A stretch of DNA of 51,949 nt from Clostridium sp. Marseille-P2415 (GTDB taxonomy: Bacteria; Bacillota; Clostridia; Lachnospirales; Lachnospiraceae): the NCBI RefSeq assembly GCF_900155545.1, contig NZ_LT732526.1, positions 1,209,648 through 1,261,596 of the forward strand, written 5' to 3'. This document shows positions 1 through 8,367 of this stretch, one piece after another. Every line of letters begins with the position of its first letter. The stretch's first letter is position 1. The notes below the pieces were generated by a model. It was not told where the DNA came from. It made no database searches and saw only the letters and a list, made by a program, of their open reading frames with translations. Position numbers and translations under genes: made by a program.

Positions 1-295
1 TAAATATGGGACCTGCCGCTATCACCGACATTCGGGCCGGAATGGATTTATTCTGGAACGCCCGTTCATCCGGATTCTCTTCATCTTCTCCCAGCATCAT
101 ACAGGAACCGCCTAAGGGCAGCACCTTAATGGAATAGGTTGTTTCACCCTTTTTAAAGCGAAACAGCCTCGGCCCCATGCCGATGGAAAACTCCACCACC
201 GCAATCCCATTCATTTTTGCAAATAAAAAATGTCCCAATTCATGAATTAAAACAATCAGTCCAAATACCAGAACTGCTAAGATAATACTGGACAA
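1..295 (-). CDS. rseP: RIP metalloprotease RseP/RasP (site-2 protease), 5' part only
   Basis: This is the N-terminal 98 residues of an intramembrane zinc metalloprotease; the window edge removes the rest. The first membrane helix carries the HELGH zinc motif at residues 18-22, followed by a G-P-R-L-F-R-F stretch and an LPLGG segment typical of site-2 proteases. The start is read as TTG at 295-293, preceded by an AGGTGG ribosome binding site and one base after the dxr stop, so translation is probably coupled to dxr. Family role: cleavage of membrane-bound anti-sigma factors and signal-peptide remnants within the membrane. It is the last visible gene of the pyrH-frr-uppS-cdsA-dxr operon, a usual position in Firmicutes. 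Confidence 0.93.
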   Translation of the reverse strand, partial: MSSIILAVLVFGLIVLIHELGHFLFAKMNGIAVVEFSIGMGPRLFRFKKGETTYSIKVLPLGGSCMMLGEDEENPDERAFQNKSIPARMSVIAAGPIF

Positions 296-296
296 T

Positions 297-1439
297 CTAC
301 CACCTGCTTTCTATATATTCGTAAGCTGCAGCCTCTGCTTCAAGAATCTCCTCTACCGTCGGATTCTCCTTTACAGTATGCCCGTTCATAGCCCCCTCTA
401 TCATATCTGTAATGGCAAGATATGAAATTTCTCTGTTTAAAAATTTGGCAACTGCCCGCTCATTGGCAGCATTGAAAACCGTAGGAAGCGTTCCTCCGGT
501 CTTTCCTGCACGATAAGCCAGAAGAAGCCCCGGAAAATTAACCATATCCGGTTTCTCAAAGTTAATATGTCCAATGGTCCAGAAGTCAAGCCGTTCTCCC
601 GGAAGAAATCTTCGTTCCGGATAATACAGCGCATACTGGATCGGAAGCTTCATATCCGGCGTTCCCAGTTGGGCCATCACCGCACCGTCTTCAAATTCCA
701 CCATGGAATGAATGACGCTCTTTGGCTGAACCACCACTTTAACCTGATCCATCTCTACGCCAAAGAGCCATTTCGCTTCCATAACTTCGAGACCCTTGTT
801 GACCATGGTGGAGGAATCAATGGTTATTTTCTTCCCCATAGACCAGTTTGGATGGTTCAAAGCTTCCTCCACTTGTACAGACTCCAGCTCGCTTCTTGTT
901 TTTCCGCGGAAAGGACCGCCGGAGGCTGTTAAAAGTATTTTATGGATTTTATTTTTATTTTCCCCGTTCAGGCATTGGAAAATGGCGCTATGTTCACTGT
1001 CCACAGGAAGAATCTTTACTCCTCTTTCCTTTGCCAGAGGCATGATAATATGTCCGGCCGTGACAAGAGTTTCCTTATTTGCCAGGGCAATGTCTTTCCC
1101 TGCTTCCATGGCTGCAATCGTAGGCTGTATCCCGATCATACCTACAAGAGCCGTTACCACGATTTCTGCAGAGATTTCCGTAGCTGCCTCAATAAGCCCT
1201 TCCATTCCGGATACGATATGTACTGGTAAATCCTGAACAGAGACCGCCAGTTCTTTCGCCTTATCTTCCCTCCACACACATGCCACCTTAGGATGGAACT
1301 GCCTGATCTGTGCCTCCAGCAGGCGGATATTGCTGCCTGCCGCCAGGGCGGTAACCTCAATATCCTTCTGAGTTTCAACCACCTCCAGGGTCTGCGTTCC
1401 GATGGATCCCGTTGAACCCAGGATTGCTATTTTCTTCAT
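297..1439 (-). CDS. dxr: 1-deoxy-D-xylulose 5-phosphate reductoisomerase
   Basis: The enzyme converts 1-deoxy-D-xylulose 5-phosphate to 2-C-methyl-D-erythritol 4-phosphate with NADPH, the first committed step of the MEP isoprenoid pathway. The N-terminal MKKIAILGSTGSIG is the family NADPH-binding start. NKETLVTAG and DSEHSAIFQCL supply metal- and substrate-binding residues. The start at 1439 gives 380 residues, the usual length. An ATG at 1481 in the same frame would add 14 residues (MSGILEKKRSYQHK) and has an AAAGGA site 5 bases upstream, so it cannot be excluded; the chosen start has AAGGAG at a rather long spacing. The gene lies between cdsA and rseP and feeds undecaprenyl-phosphate synthesis together with uppS. 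Confidence 0.95.
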   Translation of the reverse strand: MKKIAILGSTGSIGTQTLEVVETQKDIEVTALAAGSNIRLLEAQIRQFHPKVACVWREDKAKELAVSVQDLPVHIVSGMEGLIEAATEISAEIVVTALVGMIGIQPTIAAMEAGKDIALANKETLVTAGHIIMPLAKERGVKILPVDSEHSAIFQCLNGENKNKIHKILLTASGGPFRGKTRSELESVQVEEALNHPNWSMGKKITIDSSTMVNKGLEVMEAKWLFGVEMDQVKVVVQPKSVIHSMVEFEDGAVMAQLGTPDMKLPIQYALYYPERRFLPGERLDFWTIGHINFEKPDMVNFPGLLLAYRAGKTGGTLPTVFNAANERAVAKFLNREISYLAITDMIEGAMNGHTVKENPTVEEILEAEAAAYEYIESRW

Positions 1440-1490
1440 CTTATGCTGATAACTCCTTTTCTTTTCCAAAATTCCAGACATGGATATCCT

Positions 1491-2291
1491 TTAACGCAAA
1501 AATGTCACCGCAAAATAAATGGCCGGTGCCGTAAAGAGCATGCTGTCAAACCGGTCCAGAATTCCGCCATGTCCCGGAATCAGTTTCCCATAATCCTTTA
1601 TCTGATGATCGCGTTTAATGGCAGATGCAGCTAAATCTCCAACCTGAGAAATCACCGCCGCAATGGCACAGGCTAATGCACAGGCTGTCTGTGGATCACG
1701 GATATCCGTCATGGACGTACCGAAAACGGTTCCATAGAGAAGTCCAAGCAAGGCCGCTCCTGCCACTCCGCCAATCGCTCCTTCTATGGACTTTTTGGGG
1801 CTCAGCACAGGAGCCAGCCTATGTCTCCCAATTATCATCCCGACACAGTAAGCGCAGGTATCACAGCCCCAGGAGCTTAAAAACACCAGCCATACCAGAT
1901 ATTTTCCATCTGCCATGGAACGGACCTGATACAGATAAGACAGCATGACCGCTACATAGAATACTCCAAAAAATGCTGCTGTCACCTCATCCATCCGGTA
2001 TTTCGGGAAGGTGAATACATAAATGCTCATGAGGATCATCAAAAATGCAATGGACAAAAGCAGCATGAACTGCTCTCCGCGGAACCACAGCAGGCCGTAA
2101 TATGCCAAAACCGTTAAATACCCCATAAACCCCAACGCTTTTTTCTGTATCTTCATCACACGGTACAACTCAAACAAACCAACCATGGATATGGAAACGG
2201 TTGTGGCAAAAAGCAGGATTCCGCCGCTTCCCACCGTAACAAGAGCAATCAAAATAAGAATGATTCCGCTTATAAGTCTGGTTGTGAACAT
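1491..2291 (-). CDS. cdsA: Phosphatidate cytidylyltransferase
   Basis: A membrane enzyme that makes CDP-diacylglycerol from phosphatidic acid and CTP, the precursor of phosphatidylglycerol and cardiolipin. The 266-residue product is almost wholly hydrophobic with many predicted transmembrane segments. The C-terminal CDP-alcohol signature is visible: S-x-x-K-R-D-x-x-K-D-x-x-x-x-x-P-G-H-G-G-x-x-D-R-x-D, about residues 220-250. The length is typical. It lies 19 bases after uppS and about 50 bases before the chosen dxr start, in the standard uppS-cdsA-dxr-rseP order. Confidence 0.95.
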   Translation of the reverse strand: MFTTRLISGIILILIALVTVGSGGILLFATTVSISMVGLFELYRVMKIQKKALGFMGYLTVLAYYGLLWFRGEQFMLLLSIAFLMILMSIYVFTFPKYRMDEVTAAFFGVFYVAVMLSYLYQVRSMADGKYLVWLVFLSSWGCDTCAYCVGMIIGRHRLAPVLSPKKSIEGAIGGVAGAALLGLLYGTVFGTSMTDIRDPQTACALACAIAAVISQVGDLAASAIKRDHQIKDYGKLIPGHGGILDRFDSMLFTAPAIYFAVTFLR

Positions 2292-2310
2292 CGCGCTTCC
2301 TCCCTCCGGA

Positions 2311-3033
2311 TCACTTCACTCCCCCAAATCTTCGTTCCCTGCTATTGTACGCCGCAATAGCCTTTTTCAATTCATCCATATTAAAATCAGGCCAATAGCA
2401 GTCCGTAACATAGAGTTCTGTATAAGCCAGCTGCCATAACAGATAGTTGGAAAGGCGCAGTTCTCCGCTGGTGCGGATTAAAAGGTCCGGATCCGGAATT
2501 CCTTCCGTATCCAGATAAGAAGCAAAAACTTCCTCCGTCATATGTTCCGGTATAATCTTTTTGTCTATCACATCCTTCATGATCTTTCTCGTGGCGCGTA
2601 CAATTTCATCGCGGCTGCCGTAATTTATTGCAATCACAAAGGTCATGCCGGTATTGCTTTTTGTCTGCTCCACCAGTTTACTGATTCCTTCTATAATATC
2701 CTGGTCAAAACGTTCCCGCTCCCCGATCATCTTCACGCGCACATTATTGGCATTGGCAACCTTCAAAAGTCTCACCAAATAAACGCGGAACAACTGCATT
2801 AATGCTCCCACCTCTTCTATGGTACGCTTCCAGTTTTCCGTAGAAAAGCCATAAACAGTCAGATACTTAATTCCAAGATCTGCCGCGTCCTTCACCGTTT
2901 TTTCCACGGTCACACAGCCTTCTTTATGGCCCATGCTCCGGGGAAGTCCTCGTTTTTTTGCCCATCTTCCATTGCCATCCAGTATAATGGCCACATGCTC
3001 CGGGATTATCAGATTTTCAGTACTTTTTTCCAT
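2311..3033 (-). CDS. uppS: Isoprenyl transferase (undecaprenyl diphosphate synthase)
   Basis: A cis-prenyltransferase that extends farnesyl diphosphate with isopentenyl diphosphate to the C55 carrier lipid for peptidoglycan and wall polymers. The signature H-V-A-I-I-L-D-G-N-G-R-W-A lies at residues 13-25, with the catalytic Asp at 19. S-T-E-N-W and the C-terminal RTSGELRLSNYLLWQ-A-Y-T-E substrate region are intact. The start at 3033 was chosen because AAAGGAG lies 9 bases upstream and the protein then begins just before the conserved domain; 20 further in-frame upstream residues do not look conserved. The product is 240 residues, normal for the family. Confidence 0.95.
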   Translation of the reverse strand: MEKSTENLIIPEHVAIILDGNGRWAKKRGLPRSMGHKEGCVTVEKTVKDAADLGIKYLTVYGFSTENWKRTIEEVGALMQLFRVYLVRLLKVANANNVRVKMIGERERFDQDIIEGISKLVEQTKSNTGMTFVIAINYGSRDEIVRATRKIMKDVIDKKIIPEHMTEEVFASYLDTEGIPDPDLLIRTSGELRLSNYLLWQLAYTELYVTDCYWPDFNMDELKKAIAAYNSRERRFGGVK

Positions 3034-3098
3034 ATAATACGGCTCCTTTAAAAACACAAAACAGGACAGGCAAAACGCCTGCCCCCTATTCAAGATTT

Positions 3099-3653
3099 TT
3101 ACACAGTAAGAAGATCCTTTGACTTTTCTTCAATCGCTTTTTCTACCTGAGCGATCATCTTGTCTGTTAATTTCTGAATCTTATCCTCAGCCTCTGCCTG
3201 CTCATCCTCAGAAATTTCCTCTGCCTTTAACTGTTTTTTGAAGGAGTCATTGGCATCCCTGCGAATGTTGCGGATGGCCACCTTAGCAGCCTCTCCTTTT
3301 TTCTTAACATCCTTTACCAGCTCTTTTCTGCGCTCCTCGGTAAGTTCCGGGAAAACGAGACGGATCACATTGCCGTCATTTGTCGGGTTGATTCCCAGTT
3401 CAGAGCCAAGAATCGCCTTTTCAATGGCCTTTAACAGACTTTTCTCCCATGGCTGGATCACAATCATACGGGCCTCTGGAATGGAAACATTGCCCACCTG
3501 CTGGATCGGAGTCGGGGTTCCATAATAATCCACCCTGATTTTATCCAGTACATGCGGGTTGGCACGTCCTGCGCGGATGGTCATATACTCGTTCTCCAGT
3601 GTTTTTAATGTCTTGTTCATCTTGTCTTCGTAAACCTGTAAACTCTCCTGCAT
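3099..3653 (-). CDS. frr: Ribosome recycling factor
   Basis: With EF-G, this protein splits post-termination ribosomes. The 184-residue sequence shows the RRF pattern: an N-terminal helix ending in TIRAGRANP, then the IRVDYYGTPTPIQQVGNVS beta domain, I-Q-P-W-E and G-x-N-P-x-x-D-G-x-x-I-R-L, and a long C-terminal helical arm rich in Lys and Glu. The length matches the family. It sits 15 bases downstream of pyrH and upstream of uppS, the widespread pyrH-frr pair. Confidence 0.97.
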   Translation of the reverse strand: MQESLQVYEDKMNKTLKTLENEYMTIRAGRANPHVLDKIRVDYYGTPTPIQQVGNVSIPEARMIVIQPWEKSLLKAIEKAILGSELGINPTNDGNVIRLVFPELTEERRKELVKDVKKKGEAAKVAIRNIRRDANDSFKKQLKAEEISEDEQAEAEDKIQKLTDKMIAQVEKAIEEKSKDLLTV

Positions 3654-3668
3654 ATCGTCCTCCTGATT

Positions 3669-4370
3669 TTACGCGGTCACTATGGTACCGTTTATTTTTC
3701 CCTGCATTGCATTGGCAATACCATCTTTTTCATTCAAACTGAATACCGCAAGCGGCATCTTATTTTCCATACACATGATGGAAGCGGTCAAATCAATGAC
3801 ACCAAGCTGTTTGTCGATCACTTCCTGAATGGAAATCTTATCGTACTTTACAGCATCCGGATTAATCTTCGGGTCGCTGTCATACACACCGTCAATGGCT
3901 TTTGCCAGTAAAATACAGTCCGCATCCATCTCAATGGCACGCAGTGCAATTCCCGTATCGGTTGAAAAATAAGGATGACCCGTACCTCCGGCAAAAAAAA
4001 CGACCTTGCCTTCTGCAAAATATTGATTTGCCCTGTCCTTGGAAAAAAGCTCTGTCATGGAACCGCACTCGAACGGAGTCAGTATCCTGGTATCCATCCC
4101 CGCATTACGGAAAATTTCCGAAACATAGATGCAGTTCATAACAGTGGCAAGCATGCCGATCTGATCCGCCTTGGGACGGTCAATTGCATTGCTGGTCCTG
4201 CCTCTCCAGAAGTTTCCTCCGCCAATGACGATTCCCAACTGAACACCTGCCTGAACGGATATCTTAACCTGCCGTGCAACCTCTTTAACAGTAGCTTCCT
4301 CAAAGCCTGTCTTATTGGAACCGGCAAGAGCCTCGCCGCTGAGTTTTAATAATACACGTCTTGGATTCAT
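3669..4370 (-). CDS. pyrH: UMP kinase
   Basis: The enzyme phosphorylates UMP to UDP with ATP and belongs to the hexameric amino-acid-kinase-fold family. The N-terminal RRVLLKLSGEALAG and the G-I-V-I-G-G-G-N-F-W-R-G glycine-rich loop are diagnostic; F-F-A-G-G-T-G-H-P-Y-F-S-T-D-T completes the active site. The 233-residue length is typical. It is the first gene of the operon running to rseP, with a TATAAT promoter 38 bases upstream. Confidence 0.96.
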   Translation of the reverse strand: MNPRRVLLKLSGEALAGSNKTGFEEATVKEVARQVKISVQAGVQLGIVIGGGNFWRGRTSNAIDRPKADQIGMLATVMNCIYVSEIFRNAGMDTRILTPFECGSMTELFSKDRANQYFAEGKVVFFAGGTGHPYFSTDTGIALRAIEMDADCILLAKAIDGVYDSDPKINPDAVKYDKISIQEVIDKQLGVIDLTASIMCMENKMPLAVFSLNEKDGIANAMQGKINGTIVTA

Positions 4371-4407
4371 AACCTTACTCTCCTGTACTTTTGTATTGTC
4401 TTAACCG

Positions 4408-4436
4408 ATTATAGCATACTTTTGGATGGTTGGAAA
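4408..4436 (-). promoter_or_regulatory. Sigma-A-type promoter of pyrH operon
   Basis: On the minus strand, a weak TTTCCA -35 (4431-4436) and a perfect TATAAT -10 (4408-4413) are separated by 17 bases. The -10 is extended by TGC. It lies 38 bases upstream of the pyrH start codon. Confidence 0.7.
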
Positions 4437-4464
4437 GAGGAAGTTTGCAGACAACTGCAGGGTT

Positions 4465-4500
4465 AAAAATACCCAGGATAATAATTTCCCGGGTATTTTT
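4465..4500 (-). terminator. Intrinsic terminator after first oppA gene
   Basis: An inverted repeat, AAAAATACCC at 4465-4474 and GGGTATTTTT at 4491-4500, forms a 10-bp stem. The minus strand reads into a U-rich tail. It lies 16 bases beyond the oppA stop and separates the opp genes from pyrH. Confidence 0.75.
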
Positions 4501-4516
4501 ATAAAATATTCTATTA

Positions 4517-6220
4517 TTACTGTTCCATAGTTGCAAACTGGAAGTACCAGTATCCCCGCGGGCTATACCATATTCCCTTTAACTTTGTATCCTGCAAATA
4601 GTATTCATTGCTATATACAAGGGGTGCCATTGCAGCATCCTCTAAAAGCATATTCTCCGCCTCATGCAGCTTTTCATAATGTACGTTTATATCTGCTGTC
4701 AGGTTGGCCTCATCCAACAACTTGTCATATTCCGGATTATTGTATTTACCATCGTTGTTACCGCTGGTAGATTTTAAAAGGTTCAGCAGATTCGATGGAT
4801 CATCGTAGTCAAATCCCCAACTGTTGCGTGCGATCTGATAATCTCCGGCACGGCGGGTCGCTGAAAAGGTGGACCATTCTACGATCTTAATATCCAAATT
4901 TACCCCCAGTGTTTCCTTCCAGCAGCTCTGCAAATACTCTGCAATAGGTTTGTTATAACCGGCTTCATTGGTCATATATTCGATGGTTGGGAATCCTTTT
5001 CCATCCGGATAACCTGCTTTTGCGAGAAGTTCTTTTGCTTTTTCAACATCAGCATCGTGGTTCTTAACATCAAAGAAATCACCGCCATTGTTTACACGTG
5101 TCACATCTTCAAAGTATGAACCATCTTTTGCATCAGAAATGCCAGGCCCGACAAAGTTGGTTGCAGGAGAAGCAATTCCGTCCATGACAGTTTCTGCAAC
5201 ATAGTCCCGGTCAATTGCAAGGCTCAATGCTTTCCGTACATCCGGGTTATTAAACGGCTCCTTCTCTAGTTGGAAACTGATATAGGCGGTAGCCTGTTTT
5301 GGATCAAGATGGAAATCCTCTTGATCTCTCAGCCTTGGAATCTCTGCGGTAGGAACATCCTTACACAAGGAAATCTCACCCGCCTGATAAGCACTGTAAG
5401 CTGCGTTAGAATCTTCCATTAAAACAAACTTCAGAGTATTGACGGTAACCTTATCTGCATTCCAGTAGTTTTCATTTTTAGCAAATGTAATATGAGAACC
5501 CGGTACCCATTCAATCATCTTAAAAGGGCCATTGCTCACATAGGTTTCAGGCTTTAAAGTCCACTGTTCGCCATTTGCTTCAATCACTTCCTTTTTTACA
5601 GGAACCATGGAAGTATGGGTAGCCAGCTTAGGGAAATATACGCATGGAGCCGATAACTCAACTACAAAGGTTTTATCATCCGGTGCAGAAACGCCAAGGG
5701 CATCAATGTTTCCTTCTGAAGCCTCTTGATATCCCTTTACATTGCCAAGCATATCTACCGCATAGGGAGCAGCCGTATCCGGATCAGCAAGTCTCTTCCA
5801 TGCATAGGCGAAATCATGAGCAGTTAACGGTGTCCCATCGCTCCATTTTAAACCCTCACGAAGATGAAACGTATAGGTGCAGCCATCTTCAGATACATCA
5901 TAGGATTCAGCCTGGCCCCCTACAATCTTATTTTCTGAATCAACGATTAACAATGTTTCAAATGCTTCCATGATCATATTTCCGGCATCAGCAGTGCTGT
6001 TTAATGACGGGTCAATTGTCTCCGGATCCGGGCCAATTTGTACGGCCAGATCCAGTCCTGCAGAAGTTCCTTTTGCCGGTGCAGCAGTTTCTCCGCTAAC
6101 TGCCGCATCGGCCGTTGAATCAGCGGCTGCCTTAGTACCTGTAGCATTGTTACTGCCACAAGCGGAAAGAATCATACCGGAAGCCATAACAGCAGTCAAT
6201 ACAAGTGACACCTTTTTCAT
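4517..6220 (-). CDS. oppA: Oligopeptide-binding lipoprotein OppA-like (copy 1)
   Basis: A substrate-binding protein (SBP_bac_5 family) of an oligopeptide ABC transporter, exported and lipid-anchored. The N-terminal signal ends in a lipobox L-S-A-C with the acceptor Cys at residue 21, followed by a Ser/Ala/Thr-rich linker. F-H-L-R-E-G-L-K-W-S-D-G-T-P-L-T-A-x-D matches the family signature. The start at 6220 was chosen for its AGGAGG at 7 bases; a 7-residue upstream extension contains this site. The product has 567 residues. It is a close paralogue of the next gene and lies furthest from oppBCDF. It has its own promoter at 6287-6315 and a terminator, so it may be transcribed on its own. Confidence 0.92.
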   Translation of the reverse strand: MKKVSLVLTAVMASGMILSACGSNNATGTKAAADSTADAAVSGETAAPAKGTSAGLDLAVQIGPDPETIDPSLNSTADAGNMIMEAFETLLIVDSENKIVGGQAESYDVSEDGCTYTFHLREGLKWSDGTPLTAHDFAYAWKRLADPDTAAPYAVDMLGNVKGYQEASEGNIDALGVSAPDDKTFVVELSAPCVYFPKLATHTSMVPVKKEVIEANGEQWTLKPETYVSNGPFKMIEWVPGSHITFAKNENYWNADKVTVNTLKFVLMEDSNAAYSAYQAGEISLCKDVPTAEIPRLRDQEDFHLDPKQATAYISFQLEKEPFNNPDVRKALSLAIDRDYVAETVMDGIASPATNFVGPGISDAKDGSYFEDVTRVNNGGDFFDVKNHDADVEKAKELLAKAGYPDGKGFPTIEYMTNEAGYNKPIAEYLQSCWKETLGVNLDIKIVEWSTFSATRRAGDYQIARNSWGFDYDDPSNLLNLLKSTSGNNDGKYNNPEYDKLLDEANLTADINVHYEKLHEAENMLLEDAAMAPLVYSNEYYLQDTKLKGIWYSPRGYWYFQFATMEQ

Positions 6221-6286
6221 AGATATTCCTCCTCTTTTCATAGATACAACAAAACTTCAATCAGTTACTTTACTAATCTACCTTTT

Positions 6287-6315
6287 AATATATCAGAATA
6301 TGAAAGAATTAACAA
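6287..6315 (-). promoter_or_regulatory. Promoter of oppA copy 1
   Basis: TTGTTA (6310-6315) and TATATT (6287-6292) on the minus strand are spaced by 17 bases, with TGA before the -10. It lies 66 bases upstream of the start codon. Confidence 0.7.
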
Positions 6316-6425
6316 CAAAATATTATCCTTTTATGGATATTATTTAAAATGAGGGGAATGCTGTATGCAGTATGAATCATCGCGTTTTCATGTCAGGTGT
6401 AATGTTTCTCTTCTTTTAAACGAAA

Positions 6426-6465
6426 AATCCAGCCAGATTATCTTTTGAGATATTCCAGCCGGATT
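6426..6465. other. Imperfect 18-bp hairpin in the gap between the two oppA genes
   Basis: AATCC-x-GCC...GATTATCT (6426-6443) pairs imperfectly with AGATATTCC...GGATT (6448-6465) across a four-base loop. On the minus strand it is followed by TTTTTCGTTT, so it could be a second, weaker terminator behind oppA copy 2. The rest of the 6221-6557 gap holds the copy-1 promoter and the main copy-2 terminator; I see no other feature in it. Confidence 0.5.
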
Positions 6466-6495
6466 ATTGGCGTTATAAAAAATATATTACAGAGT

Positions 6496-6548
6496 ATAAA
6501 AAAGGAGATACTGTAAATGAACTCACGTTCGTTTTGCAGCATCTCCTT
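6496..6548 (-). terminator. Intrinsic terminator after oppA copy 2
   Basis: AAGGAGATACTG (6502-6513) pairs with CAGCATCTCCTT (6537-6548), giving a 12-bp stem with one G-U in the minus-strand RNA. The stem is followed by TTTTTTATA. It begins 10 bases beyond the stop codon. Confidence 0.85.
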
Positions 6549-6557
6549 GTTCCCTTA

Positions 6558-8255
6558 TTAATCCATAGTAGCGTACTGGAAGAACCAGTATCCATATGGA
6601 GAGTGCCATGTTCCCTTTAACTTCGGATCCTGTAACCAGAAGTCATTGTAATAGGCAAGCGGAGCAATAGCAGCATCCTCAAGAATCATATTTTCTGCTT
6701 CATGCAGTTTTGCATAATGATCAGCAACATCAGCTGTTGAGTTTGCTTCTTTGAGCAGCTTGTCCAGCTCAGGATTATTATACTTAGCATTGTTGTTACC
6801 GCTGGTGGATATCATTAAATTCAGCATATTAGAAGGGTCATCATAATCATATACCCAGCCATCACGTGCAAGCTGATAATCTCCGGCACGGCGGGTAGGT
6901 GTGAAGGTCGCCCACTCAACAATCTTAATGTCCATGTTAATTCCAAGTGTTTCTTTCCAGCAGCTCTGCAGATATTCAGCTACCGGCTTGTGATAGCCCG
7001 CATCATTAATCATGTATTCGATGGTTGGGAATCCCTGGCCATCCGGATAACCGGCTTTTGCAAGAAGTTCTTTTGCTTTTGCAACATCAGCATCATGATT
7101 GGCTATATCAAAAAAGTCACCGCCGTTGTTCTTACGTGTCACTTCTTCGAAGGAGGATCCTTCTTCCGCATCAGAAATACCAGGTCCGACAAAGTTTGTT
7201 GCCGGTGAATAAGTTCCCTGCATAACAGTATTGGCAACATAATCACGGTCAATTGCAAGACTTAATGCTTTCCGAACATCCGGATTATTAAACGGTTCTT
7301 TCTCATTCTGGAAGTCTACATAGTAAGTGCTCATAATAGGCTCAACATGGAAATCTTCTTTTCCCTTGAGATTTGGAATTTCTTCTGTCGGCGGCTCTTT
7401 AATCATAGAAACTTCACCGGCCTGATATGCATTGTACGCTGCATTGGGATCTTCCATCAAAACAAATTTCAAAGTATTTAAAGTCACTTTATCCGCATTC
7501 CAGTAGTTTTCATTCTTTGTAAATGTAATGTGAGAACCCGGTACCCATTCTACCATTTTTAACGGACCGTTAGAAATATAAGTCTCAGGTTTCAAGGTCC
7601 ACTGATCACCATTTGCTTCAATCGTACCCTTCTGTACCGGAACCATAGTCGCATGTGTAATCAGCTTTGCAAAATATACACATGGAACAGATAACTCTAC
7701 TACAAAGGTCTTGTCATCAGGAGCGGAAACACCAAGAGCATCTAAGTTTCCGGCTGCAGCTTCTTCATAGCCCTTCACATAGCCCAGCATGTCCGCTGCA
7801 TAAGGAGCAGCCGTATTAGGATCTGCCAGCCTCTTCCATGAATATACAAAATCATCAGCGGTTAATGGGGATCCGTCGCTCCACTTTAAGCCGTCACGAA
7901 GGTGGAAGGTATAGGTAAGTCCGTCCTCCGATACGTCATAAGACTCTGCCTGACCAGGTGCGATTTTATTTTCTGAATCCACAATCATCAAAGTTTCATA
8001 CGCATGAAGAACCATATTAGCACCGTCAACTGCGGTATTTAAAGCAGGATCAATTGTCTCCGTATCCGGACCAATTCGAACCGCAAGATCAAGCCCGTTT
8101 GAAGTTCCTTCCCCCGGAGCAGCTGTTTCCCCGTTTGCTGCAGCGGAAGTCGCACCGGCACCTGCTGACGGGTTGGCTGATTTATTGCCGCCGCAAGCGG
8201 AAAGAATCATGCCGGTCGCCATGACAGCAGCCAATACAAGTGACATTTTTTTCAT
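6558..8255 (-). CDS. oppA: Oligopeptide-binding lipoprotein OppA-like (copy 2)
   Basis: A second SBP_bac_5 lipoprotein of 565 residues with the lipobox L-S-A-C-G-G (Cys at residue 21) and the same Gly/Ala-rich linker. It is collinear with copy 1 and very similar along its length, which points to a tandem duplication. The clearest divergence is a short stretch near residues 270-300: copy 2 has P-P-T-E-E-I-P-N-L-K-G-K-E-D-F-H-V-E-P, copy 1 has V-P-T-A-E-I-P-R-L-R-D-Q-E-D-F-H-L-D-P. This could alter peptide preference (inference). It lies directly downstream of oppF with its own promoter and a GGAGG site before the ATG. Confidence 0.93.
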   Translation of the reverse strand: MKKMSLVLAAVMATGMILSACGGNKSANPSAGAGATSAAANGETAAPGEGTSNGLDLAVRIGPDTETIDPALNTAVDGANMVLHAYETLMIVDSENKIAPGQAESYDVSEDGLTYTFHLRDGLKWSDGSPLTADDFVYSWKRLADPNTAAPYAADMLGYVKGYEEAAAGNLDALGVSAPDDKTFVVELSVPCVYFAKLITHATMVPVQKGTIEANGDQWTLKPETYISNGPLKMVEWVPGSHITFTKNENYWNADKVTLNTLKFVLMEDPNAAYNAYQAGEVSMIKEPPTEEIPNLKGKEDFHVEPIMSTYYVDFQNEKEPFNNPDVRKALSLAIDRDYVANTVMQGTYSPATNFVGPGISDAEEGSSFEEVTRKNNGGDFFDIANHDADVAKAKELLAKAGYPDGQGFPTIEYMINDAGYHKPVAEYLQSCWKETLGINMDIKIVEWATFTPTRRAGDYQLARDGWVYDYDDPSNMLNLMISTSGNNNAKYNNPELDKLLKEANSTADVADHYAKLHEAENMILEDAAIAPLAYYNDFWLQDPKLKGTWHSPYGYWFFQYATMD

Positions 8256-8331
8256 ATATATTCCTCCTATAAAAATTATTTTCTATCAACACAATAACAC
8301 TTTAAACAGCTACTGCGCCAATTTATTTTTT

Positions 8332-8360
8332 AGCATAACATAAAAGCAGTGAAATAGCAA
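8332..8360 (-). promoter_or_regulatory. Promoter of oppA copy 2
   Basis: TTGCTA (8355-8360) and TATGCT (8332-8337) on the minus strand have a 17-base spacer and a TGT extension of the -10. It lies between oppF and oppA, which suggests extra transcription of the binding protein relative to the membrane complex. Confidence 0.65.
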
Positions 8361-8367
8361 TGGTAAT

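Noticed and set aside
567-932. Plus-strand open frames opposite dxr and similar antisense frames throughout
   Set aside because: They lie antisense within well-supported genes, lack ribosome binding sites and show no recognisable motifs.
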